Shown here: positions 6,186 to 12,506 of the stretch, piece after piece
Layout of the letters: every line of letters begins with the position of its first letter
Position numbering within the stretch: position 1 is the first letter of the stretch
Source: DSXH01 sp964532065
Lineage (GTDB): Bacteria > Bacteroidota > Ignavibacteria > Ignavibacteriales > Melioribacteraceae
Reading direction: 5' to 3'
Assembly (NCBI GenBank): GCA_964532065.1
Contig: CAZHHG010000074.1
Coordinates: 1 to 14,615 of the forward strand
DNA length: 14,615 bases
Position numbers and translations under genes: made by a program
Notes under the pieces: model-generated
Databases searched by the model: none
Told to the model about the DNA's origin: nothing
Seen by the model: only the letters and a program-made list of their open reading frames with translations

Positions 6186-6878
6186 ATGACAACGCATACC
6201 AGAATTTCTTTTTCGTTAATGCTGACAATTCTTTTACCGCTTCTCTTATACACATGCACATCAGAACGTTCTTCGCATATAAATGATTATCCTGAACACT
6301 GGTGGGCGCCGGTTATTGATGAGAACAAACCGGCGTGGGAGATATTACCTCAGGATGCATTGCCGGGCGAGGTAATACTTTCCAAAAGAAATGAGTTAGG
6401 GCTCCTATCCAATTTTGCCCCTACGCCATTTGAATACCGCGGAAGGCGTTACGCGAGTCTGGAGGGATTCTGGCAGATGATGAAATACCCCGAAGGCCCG
6501 GATGATCCCCGTTCAAAATTTACCGGTATCGAATGGAAGTATTCACGTGATCAGGTTGCGCAGTTCTCTTCATTCGAAGCCAAGCGTGCGGGCGACTTTG
6601 CTGAAGAGAACATGGTGAAGATGGGAATTACTTGGGTTTCATTTGAAGGTAAGCAATTTGAATACAGGTCGGAAATTCCGGGAGAGCATTACAGATTAAT
6701 TGTTGAGGCAACGCGGGAGAAGGTCGCGCAGAATCCTGATGTGAAGAAAGTGTTGTTATCAACGGGTGATCTGGTTTTGCGGCCTGATCATCATCAGGAT
6801 CCCAAATCGCCGCCGGAGTGGAGATATTACGAAATACTTACGAAGATTAGAGATGAATTGAAACGTGAAAATAAATAA
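6186..6878 (+). CDS. NADAR-domain (YbiA-like) protein with N-terminal export signal
   Basis: This encodes 230 residues. Residues 8-23 are a hydrophobic signal-like segment ending LLLYTC (19-24), with C24 as possible lipidation site. The lipobox is imperfect because Y22 and T23 are unusual at -2 and -1. From about 63 on it is a NADAR (DUF1768) domain: LSNFAPTPFEYRGRRYASLE (74-93), the conserved glutamate E93 of the SxEGFxQ motif, W150, LLSTGD (190-195), and a closing EWRYYEIL (211-218) where typical members have a Trp-Gly. Known NADAR proteins, such as those related to E. coli YbiA, are cytoplasmic N-glycosidases acting on NAD/ADP-ribose derivatives or riboflavin intermediates. An exported member is therefore unusual. 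It begins 62 bases after the methyltransferase stop with no ribosome site, so it may share that transcript. Confidence 0.82.
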   Translation: MTTHTRISFSLMLTILLPLLLYTCTSERSSHINDYPEHWWAPVIDENKPAWEILPQDALPGEVILSKRNELGLLSNFAPTPFEYRGRRYASLEGFWQMMKYPEGPDDPRSKFTGIEWKYSRDQVAQFSSFEAKRAGDFAEENMVKMGITWVSFEGKQFEYRSEIPGEHYRLIVEATREKVAQNPDVKKVLLSTGDLVLRPDHHQDPKSPPEWRYYEILTKIRDELKRENK

Positions 6879-6913
6879 TAGCGGAAGTGAGATTTTAATT
6901 AACGGAATAAATT

Positions 6914-7336
6914 ATGGAAACTAAATTACTGACTGACAGCAGGGAATATCCCACAGAAGAAATTATCTTTTCTCATATCGGAAGAAGCAAATCGTTATGG
7001 AATTCTCTTTTTACAATTATTAAAACAGATTACCCTCAGATCTCTACGGAATGGCGTTATTATAACGACGGTAAGAGTTGGCTGATGAAAGCGGCAGTAA
7101 AATCAAAAACAATTTTCTGGCTCTCGATAGTTAAAGGTTCATTCCGTACGACTTTCTATTTCGGAGACAAAGCTGAGGGGAGTATTTTGAACAGCGGAAT
7201 TTCTCCGGACTTAAAAAAGCAGTTTAGAGAAGGGAAGAGATTCGGAAAAATTAGAGGGATAACAATCCACTTTAAAACGAAGAAGGAGATAGAAAACGCA
7301 ATTGAATTGATAAATCTTAAACTGACCCTGAAATAA
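6914..7336 (+). CDS. DUF3788-like cytoplasmic protein
   Basis: This encodes 140 residues with no signal or membrane segment. Features matching DUF3788 proteins are EWRYYNDGKSW (46-56), a strand KTIFWLSIVKGSFRTTFYFG (65-84) followed by DKA (85-87), and a C-terminal glycine-containing turn plus beta strand (KIRGITIHF, 112-120) leading into a final helix. The biochemical role of DUF3788 is not known to me. A weak GGAA lies upstream of the start. It begins 35 bases after the NADAR gene on the same strand, so co-transcription with NADAR and the methyltransferase is plausible. Confidence 0.65.
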   Translation: METKLLTDSREYPTEEIIFSHIGRSKSLWNSLFTIIKTDYPQISTEWRYYNDGKSWLMKAAVKSKTIFWLSIVKGSFRTTFYFGDKAEGSILNSGISPDLKKQFREGKRFGKIRGITIHFKTKKEIENAIELINLKLTLK

Positions 7337-7367
7337 AAATAATTATTTAAAACTTCATTGTAGTTTC

Positions 7368-7408
7368 CCCTCCTTAATAAGGAGGGAGATAGCCGTGCAT
7401 TTTTTTTT
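7368..7408 (+). terminator. Hairpin plus T-run after the DUF3788-like gene
   Basis: CCCTCCTT (7368-7375) and AAGGAGGG (7379-7386) form a perfect eight-base stem with a three-base loop. Nine T follow at 7400-7408, 13 bases after the stem, farther than in a classical intrinsic terminator. It lies 31 bases after a stop codon and before the next gene, so termination is reasonable. The alternative is a dispersed palindromic intergenic repeat. Confidence 0.45.
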
Positions 7409-7478
7409 CACGAAAACTCTTCTGGAGTCAATCCGTCTCAATAGTTGAAAATTTTTAATTTATCGGGGGGATAAAATT

Positions 7479-7691
7479 ATGCTGAAGAACATTTCTCAAA
7501 ACGGATTTGCACTTTTAGGTGCCGGATTATTCTGTATGACAATCACTTCGATACTGGAACGTTTAACTGTGTACGGATCTTTCGTTGATTTTACGATAGG
7601 ACTATTTCACGGAATTGCGGTAGTTGCATTCGGGGCTTCAATCTATTTCAACAGCAGAAGGAAAGTCCCGGTTAAAAACAGAGAAGAATAG
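7479..7691 (+). CDS. 70-residue two-helix membrane protein
   Basis: The ATG at 7479 is preceded by six G (7465-7470) eight bases upstream as a ribosome site. The product has two hydrophobic segments (about 8-25 and 33-56) and a basic, charged tail (NSRRKVPVKNREE), so both ends are likely cytoplasmic. No family is recognised. Its stop codon is two bases from the stop codon of the convergent mutase gene, so the transcripts of the two must overlap unless both end inside coding sequence. Its G-run leader resembles that of the 567-878 gene. Confidence 0.6.
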   Translation: MLKNISQNGFALLGAGLFCMTITSILERLTVYGSFVDFTIGLFHGIAVVAFGASIYFNSRRKVPVKNREE

Positions 7692-7693
7692 AT

Positions 7694-9049
7694 TTATTTT
7701 TGCAGCTGTGTAAGCTCTGCTAAATAAAGTTCTGCAAATTTCTCCGCATCCTCTTTCGATTTTGCTTCTACAATACACCTTATAATCGGTTCAGTATTCG
7801 ATTTGCGCAGGTGGACCCAGTGATCCTCAAAATCAATCCTCAGTCCATCCTCCTGATTAATCTTAGCTGATTTATACTTTTCAACCATTTTCTTTAGTAT
7901 CTCATCCGGATTAGCGCCGGCAATTTCAATTTTCCTTTTTACTATGAAATACTCCGGAAGCGATTTTTTAAGCCGGCTCATCTTGCATCGTGCTTTCACA
8001 AGATGCTGCAATGTTATTACAGTACCGACGAGCGCATCACGCCCGAAATTCACATCGGGTACTATAACCCCGCCGCTTCCTTCGCCTCCTATAACGGCAT
8101 CAACCTCTTTCATCTTCTTAACTACATTAGCTTCGCCAACAGGAGCGCGAAAAACTTCGCATCCGAATTCACTTGCTACATCATCTACCGCGCGAGTAGT
8201 TGAAAGATTCACCGCCACATTTCCTTTCTTTTTAGAAAGATAATACTTAACCGCCTGCGTAATCGTATTTTCTTCGCCGAACGGTTCACCTTCTTCAGTT
8301 ATAAGAACGAGACGGTCAACGTCGGGGTCCACTACAATTCCGATATCCGCTTTATACTTCTTAACAGCTTCCATAGTCCCGGTCAGATTTTCAGGGATCG
8401 GTTCCGGAAGCCGTGGGAAGACGCCGTTCTTTTCGCAGTTCAGTTCGATCACTTTGCATCCGAGCTTCTTAAGAAGTTTAGGCATCGAATATGCGCCGGC
8501 ACCGTTAACGCAATCAAGCAGAACCCTGAACTTTCTGGTTTTTATTTTTTCGACGTCGATATATTTCATATTGAGCACGGCATTGATATGATTATCAAGT
8601 CCTTTTGAGTAATCTGTAACATTCCCCAATTTATTCCACGGTGCAAAATGCCTTGTTGCGTCGTCCATCTTTTTCAGAAAATCGATATTCTCTTCGGGAC
8701 TTAAGAACTCGCCTTTACTATTCAGTAATTTAAGTGCATTCCATTCATTCGGATTATGGCTTGCGGAGATCTGAATTCCTCCGGCTGCGTTCAGGTGTTT
8801 TACGTTGAAAAGGACTGTAGGAGTAGGGCAGACGCCTAGATCGATAACATCATTCCCTTTAGCGGTGAGTGTACCGACGATCAGGTTTCTAACCATTCCG
8901 CCGGAAATTCTTCCGTCGCTTCCGATAACAATTTTTCCTGAACCGCAGAAATCGGCAAACGCAGCGGTCGAACGGACTATCACTTCAGGATCGAGTCCGT
9001 CGCCTACAATCCCCCTGATACCCGAAATGCTTATCATCAATGTCGGCAT
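7694..9049 (-). CDS. glmM: Phosphoglucosamine mutase / phosphomannomutase (alpha-D-phosphohexomutase family)
   Basis: This 451-residue enzyme has all four family signatures: the phosphoserine loop ISASHNPNEWNALK (94-107, with S97 as the phosphorylated serine), the Mg-binding DPDVDRL (D241, D243, D245), the sugar-binding loop GEGSGG (322-327), and the C-terminal phosphate-binding RKSNTEPIIR (415-424). It moves phosphate between C6 and C1 of a hexose phosphate. GEGSGG rather than the GEQSGH typical of bacterial GlmM resembles the archaeal/GlmM-like subgroup, so GlcN-6-P and Man-6-P are both possible substrates and the symbol is provisional. Residues near the N-terminus (SGIRGIVG, 9-16) fit a full-length protein. 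AGAGG a few bases upstream of the start supports it. It is divergent from the endonuclease gene. Confidence 0.88.
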   Translation of the reverse strand: MPTLMISISGIRGIVGDGLDPEVIVRSTAAFADFCGSGKIVIGSDGRISGGMVRNLIVGTLTAKGNDVIDLGVCPTPTVLFNVKHLNAAGGIQISASHNPNEWNALKLLNSKGEFLSPEENIDFLKKMDDATRHFAPWNKLGNVTDYSKGLDNHINAVLNMKYIDVEKIKTRKFRVLLDCVNGAGAYSMPKLLKKLGCKVIELNCEKNGVFPRLPEPIPENLTGTMEAVKKYKADIGIVVDPDVDRLVLITEEGEPFGEENTITQAVKYYLSKKKGNVAVNLSTTRAVDDVASEFGCEVFRAPVGEANVVKKMKEVDAVIGGEGSGGVIVPDVNFGRDALVGTVITLQHLVKARCKMSRLKKSLPEYFIVKRKIEIAGANPDEILKKMVEKYKSAKINQEDGLRIDFEDHWVHLRKSNTEPIIRCIVEAKSKEDAEKFAELYLAELTQLQK

Positions 9050-9123
9050 AATACCTCTTCAGATAATTCAAAAAGAAATCACGGATAAATTTAATAACTT
9101 TGTCCTCAAAAATATCCTATTAA
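9050..9123. promoter_or_regulatory. Divergent promoter region between the mutase and endonuclease III genes
   Basis: Only 73 bases separate two divergent start codons, so both promoters must lie here or inside the coding ends. TAACTTTG (9095-9102, + strand) and TATTTTTG (9114-9107, - strand) each fit the Bacteroidota -7 consensus TAnnTTTG. Neither has a recognisable -33 TTTG at the right distance. In AT-rich sequence this 8-mer is easily found by chance. Confidence 0.35.
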
Positions 9124-9837
9124 ATGGCCGAAAAGAAAAAATTTATAAGCAGGGTAAACCGGCTTCTTATAAAGCGTTTCGGAATTCCAGAAAGGCAGAA
9201 TCCGCTTCCGGATCCGCTCGATACTCTTATAGCTACCATTCTTTCCCAGAATACCAATGACAACAATTCCTACAGAGCGTACAAAAATCTTAAACAGAAA
9301 TTCTCAAACTGGGATCAGGTTCTGATTGTTAAACGTTCAGCTGTTGAAAAGGTTATAAAAGCAGCGGGACTCGCAAAACAGAAATCTGCCGCGATTAAAA
9401 ATGTAATCAAAGAACTTGACCGTGAGAATGATCTTAAGCTGACAAAGGTAAAACAGTCTGAGAGCGAAGAGGCAATCGCATATCTAACGCGGTTTCAGGG
9501 GATTGGAGTTAAGACGGCTTCGTGTGTGCTTCTCTTTTCGCTCGGCCGGAATGTTTGTCCGGTTGATACGCATGTTCACCGCACGGTGAACCGTCTGGGA
9601 ATAGTAAACGAGAAGACACCCGACAAAACTTTTCATACACTCAACAGGATTCTTCCGGAAGGGATCGCTCATTCATTTCACACAAATCTGATCAGACTTG
9701 GCAGGGAGATCTGCAAACCGGCAAAACCTTTATGTTCCATTTGTCCGTTAAATAAAATTTGCCAATATTCAGATAAAAATTTTTCATCAAGTATTAAATC
9801 TGAAAAAAAATCTTTTATGCTTCTCGATAATGTCTAA
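9124..9837 (+). CDS. nth: Endonuclease III-type DNA glycosylase/AP lyase
   Basis: This encodes 237 residues. The helix-hairpin-helix is FQGIGVKTASCVLL (124-137), with the catalytic lysine K130 at the place of E. coli Nth K120, and the catalytic aspartate is D148 in VDTHVHR. Four cysteines C197, C204, C207 and C213 follow the C-x6-C-x2-C-x5-C pattern of the 4Fe-4S cluster. Both lysine and aspartate are present, so a bifunctional glycosylase/AP lyase removing oxidised pyrimidines in base excision repair is expected. The hairpin begins FQGIG rather than the usual LPGVG, so it may be a related subgroup rather than Nth proper. A hydrophilic tail of about 20 residues follows the cluster. A strong ribosome site is not evident; the leader is AT-rich. 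Confidence 0.88.
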   Translation: MAEKKKFISRVNRLLIKRFGIPERQNPLPDPLDTLIATILSQNTNDNNSYRAYKNLKQKFSNWDQVLIVKRSAVEKVIKAAGLAKQKSAAIKNVIKELDRENDLKLTKVKQSESEEAIAYLTRFQGIGVKTASCVLLFSLGRNVCPVDTHVHRTVNRLGIVNEKTPDKTFHTLNRILPEGIAHSFHTNLIRLGREICKPAKPLCSICPLNKICQYSDKNFSSSIKSEKKSFMLLDNV

Positions 9838-9856
9838 TAATTGAACGAGTGATTAA

Positions 9857-10228
9857 ATGGCGATCAATCACACAATTAGATTTGAAAATCCAATCCTGAG
9901 AATTAAAGCTGAAGGTGAGGATGAAAACCTGCAGCAGGTTATCGATTATGCCGAGTCAATTGTTAAATCCGCTGAAGAAAATAAGAGCCGATTAATTTTA
10001 TGCGATGAGCAGCATTTAAAATATAAGCTCTCTACGATCGATACTTTCAGACTGGCTGAATATGTTTCTTCATATGCTGCTCAAGTTTGTAAAATTGCTA
10101 TAGTTTGCAATCCGGCAACTCTTTCCGAAGGGCAATTTTACGAGGCAGTTAGTACAAACCGGGGTATGAGTCTTAAAGTATTTACCGACCCGGAAAAAGC
10201 TGAGTTCTGGTTGAAACAGAATCTCTGA
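9857..10228 (+). CDS. SpoIIAA/STAS-like small cytoplasmic protein
   Basis: This encodes 123 residues, soluble, with alternating strands and helices: an N-terminal strand pair (4-18), a helix (24-42), strand RLILCDE (45-51), helix (61-75), strand CKIAIVCN (78-85), a helix (91-98), and a closing KVFTDPEKAEFWLK (107-120). The final pattern of a strand, then F-x-D-x-x-x-A-x-x-W-L, is typical of SpoIIAA-like/STAS-fold proteins of the DUF3478 type, which are often anchors or regulators without a known enzyme activity. The assignment is by pattern only. It starts 19 bases after the endonuclease III gene, with a weak ribosome site, and is probably co-transcribed with it. A near-identical 11-mer (TTGAACGAGTG at 9841, TTGAACGAATG at 10231) flanks the gene. 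Confidence 0.55.
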   Translation: MAINHTIRFENPILRIKAEGEDENLQQVIDYAESIVKSAEENKSRLILCDEQHLKYKLSTIDTFRLAEYVSSYAAQVCKIAIVCNPATLSEGQFYEAVSTNRGMSLKVFTDPEKAEFWLKQNL

Positions 10229-10255
10229 ATTTGAACGAATGCCCTGGTAATTTCG

Positions 10256-10284
10256 TTGAAAGTTATAAAAAGAGTATAAGTTTG
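10256..10284 (+). promoter_or_regulatory. Candidate Bacteroidota-type promoter for the dihydrolipoyl dehydrogenase gene
   Basis: TTG (10256-10258) and TAAGTTTG (10277-10284) are separated by 18 bases, close to the Bacteroidota TTTG-N19-TAnnTTTG arrangement. This would start transcription near 10291, about 54 bases before the start codon. It lies in a 116-base gap that otherwise holds nothing recognisable. Confidence 0.45.
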
Positions 10285-10344
10285 TTTTAAGGGCTCATAT
10301 GCTTATATTTTCAGGCCAATTCTAAAATCTTTTCGGTGAAAATA

Positions 10345-11748
10345 ATGGGAAAACAGTACGAAATTGCGGTTTTGGGCGGCGGTCCCGGCGGTTATGTCGC
10401 CGCTATCAGAGCCGGTCAGCTCGGTTTTAAGACCGTTGTAATTGATAAAGATAATCTGGGTGGTGTCTGTCTCAACTGGGGATGTATTCCTACCAAATCA
10501 CTCCTTAAGAATGCCGAGTTATTCGACCTGATGAAGAATCACTCATCCGACTTCGGTATTAAAGTAGATGGACTCTCATTCGATTTCAATAAGATAATCA
10601 AGCGGAGCAGGGACATATCAGACCGGATAACAAAGAATGTTGAGCTTCTCGTTAAGAAAAATAAAGTTGACCGGATCCGCGGATTCGGAAAGATTGTATC
10701 GAAGAATCAGATCGATATTTTTGATAATGAAGGGAAGAAAACCGATTCGATAAATGCTGATAAGATAATCATTGCTACAGGCGCCCGTCCAAAAACTTTT
10801 CCTTCGATTCCTGTCGATAGAAAAAATATTATAACTTCAACGGAAGCTATGATACTCGATAAGCAGCCGAAAGACCTGATTGTTATAGGTGCCGGCGCTA
10901 TCGGTGTTGAGTTTGCGTATTTCTATTCTGTGCTCGGTACAAAAGTTACAATTGTTGAAATGATGAAGAACATCCTTCCGATTGAAGATAAAGAAGTTTC
11001 CGAAACTCTCGAAAAGAATTTTAAGAAGAGAGGAATTGACATCTACACATCGACTAAAGTTGAGAAAGCCGAAGTTACAAAAGATGGTGTTGCTGTAACT
11101 GTTGAGAAGGACGGAAAGAAAATTGAATTGAAAGCCGAAAAGGTCTTAAGCGCGATCGGTGTTACCGGCAATATTGAAGGATTCGGACTCGAGGAATTAG
11201 GAGTTGAGATTGAAAGAAATCATATCAAGGTTGACAAGAGCACTTATCAGACTAATATACCGGGTATTTACGCAATCGGTGATGTAATCGGTGCGCCATG
11301 GCTTGCTCACGTTGCAAGTGCCGAAGGAATCCATTGCGTTGAAACAATAAAAGGTTTACACGCGGCTCCTGTAAATTACGAAACAATTCCGGGCTGTACA
11401 TACTGTATTCCTCAGGTTGCGAGTGTTGGAATGACGGAAGCAAAAGCGAAAGAAGCAGGATATGAAATAAAGATCGGCAAGTTTCCGTTTATGGCGAGCG
11501 GAAAGGCGTTCGCTGCGGGTGAACGTGACGGATTTGTTAAACTGGTATTCGATGCAAAATACGGTGAGCTTCTCGGCGCCCATATTATAGGTCCGGAAGC
11601 GACCGAGCTGATATCCGAACTTACGCTTGCAAAATCTATGGAAGCTACATACGAAACAATTGTAAAGACTGTTCACGCGCATCCTACACTATCGGAATCG
11701 GTTATGGAAGCGGCGGCAAATGCATATGGCGAATCAATCCACATATAG
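10345..11748 (+). CDS. lpdA: Dihydrolipoyl dehydrogenase (E3)
   Basis: This flavoenzyme reoxidises the dihydrolipoyl arm of 2-oxoacid dehydrogenase complexes with NAD+. I chose the ATG at 10345 (467 residues); a GTG at 10336 would add three residues. Motifs are complete: FAD-binding GGGPGG (11-16), the redox disulfide GGVCLNWGCIPTKS (C42 and C47), NAD-binding IGAGAIG (181-187) followed by E189 and the acidic VTIVE (201-205), FAD-binding YAIGD (309-313), and the catalytic pair H446/E451 in HAHPTLSE. Length is normal for the family. It heads a + strand cluster: lipB starts inside its last codons and E1 follows, so the three are probably one operon driven from the gap upstream. It could also serve the glycine cleavage system. 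Confidence 0.95.
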   Translation: MGKQYEIAVLGGGPGGYVAAIRAGQLGFKTVVIDKDNLGGVCLNWGCIPTKSLLKNAELFDLMKNHSSDFGIKVDGLSFDFNKIIKRSRDISDRITKNVELLVKKNKVDRIRGFGKIVSKNQIDIFDNEGKKTDSINADKIIIATGARPKTFPSIPVDRKNIITSTEAMILDKQPKDLIVIGAGAIGVEFAYFYSVLGTKVTIVEMMKNILPIEDKEVSETLEKNFKKRGIDIYTSTKVEKAEVTKDGVAVTVEKDGKKIELKAEKVLSAIGVTGNIEGFGLEELGVEIERNHIKVDKSTYQTNIPGIYAIGDVIGAPWLAHVASAEGIHCVETIKGLHAAPVNYETIPGCTYCIPQVASVGMTEAKAKEAGYEIKIGKFPFMASGKAFAAGERDGFVKLVFDAKYGELLGAHIIGPEATELISELTLAKSMEATYETIVKTVHAHPTLSESVMEAAANAYGESIHI

Positions 11749-12436
11749 AACCTTCGATTACAGCGATCTCGGTCTTATCGACTATAAGATTGCCTGGGAT
11801 CTCCAGAAGGAAATTTTCAATCTCCGTCTTCACGGGGAAATAAACGATACGTTTTTTTTGCTCGAGCATCCTCATACTTATACTCTCGGTAAAGTTGCAG
11901 ACAAAGAGAATCTGATCAGTAATGAGGAACAGCTTAAGGAACTAGGGGTTAATGTTTATGAGATCGACAGGGGCGGGGATATTACGTATCACGGACCCGG
12001 GCAGATTGTCGGCTACCCGATTATCAGTCTTAACGACTGGAAACAGGATACTCACGAATATCTGCGCGGACTCGAAGAAGTGATAATGATGACATGTCTG
12101 GAATATGGAATAGCGACGGAGCGTAATCCTAAGTATACGGGTGTATGGATCGGTGCAAGGAAGATTGCCGCAATCGGAATTAAAGTGAGCAGGTGGATTA
12201 CAATGCACGGATTCGCGTTTAATGTAAATACCGATCTGAATTATTTCGGCGGAATTATTCCTTGCGGAATTAGAGATAAAGAAGTAACATCATTACAAAA
12301 AGAACTCGGTCGAGAAATTAATTTAACTGAAGTGAAAGAAAAGCTTGTTGATAATTTTAAAAAAGTATTCGGCTACGATCATTTTATAACGCGTGAAAAA
12401 GATGGTTATTTAAAAACATTAATCACTCTTTCTTAG
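11720..12436 (+). CDS. lipB: Octanoyltransferase, lipoate biosynthesis
   Basis: It transfers octanoyl from acyl carrier protein to the lipoyl-domain lysine, the first step of lipoate synthesis; LipA then inserts sulfur. With the ATG at 11720 it is 238 residues, with GGAAG at 11706-11710; the second ATG at 11726 (236 residues) is equally possible. Family motifs are LLEHPHTYTLGK (47-58), DRGGDITYHGPGQIVGYP (83-100), K148 in GARKIAAIG, and the catalytic cysteine C182 in GIIPCGI. A cysteine/lysine pair is the known mechanism in this family. It overlaps the end of lpdA by 29 bases (23 for the later start), indicating translational coupling. No lipA is in the window. Confidence 0.94.
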   Translation: MHMANQSTYRTFDYSDLGLIDYKIAWDLQKEIFNLRLHGEINDTFFLLEHPHTYTLGKVADKENLISNEEQLKELGVNVYEIDRGGDITYHGPGQIVGYPIISLNDWKQDTHEYLRGLEEVIMMTCLEYGIATERNPKYTGVWIGARKIAAIGIKVSRWITMHGFAFNVNTDLNYFGGIIPCGIRDKEVTSLQKELGREINLTEVKEKLVDNFKKVFGYDHFITREKDGYLKTLITLS

Positions 12437-12452
12437 AGTCTTTGTGACTTAA

Positions 12453-12472
12453 CGGTAAATTATTTTTTACCG
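12453..12472 (+). other. Small hairpin in the leader of the E1 gene
   Basis: CGGTAAA (12453-12459) pairs with TTTACCG (12466-12472) around a six-base loop, between lipB and the E1 gene and 34 bases before its start codon. The six T (12463-12468) are inside the structure rather than after it, so it is unlikely to be an intrinsic terminator. It may mark an RNA-processing site or a leader element. Confidence 0.3.
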
Positions 12473-12506
12473 GAAAAACACCCGGACAAAAAACAGAGGT
12501 AAGTAG

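Noticed and set aside
1..7691. Toxin-antitoxin or abortive-infection system among the small membrane proteins
   Set aside because: No adjacent toxin/antitoxin pair, nuclease, NTPase, or known defence domain is visible; membrane helices alone are not evidence.
7944..8243. Open frame on the + strand inside the mutase gene
   Set aside because: It lies entirely opposite a well-supported conserved enzyme and has low-complexity Ser/Pro/Thr-rich composition; it is an antisense shadow.
8805..9260. Open + strand frame crossing the mutase start and the beginning of the endonuclease gene
   Set aside because: It overlaps two real genes in other frames and encodes nothing recognisable.
11356..11682. Minus-strand open frame within the dihydrolipoyl dehydrogenase gene
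   Set aside because: It is antisense to invariant catalytic motifs and has no ribosome site or family resemblance.
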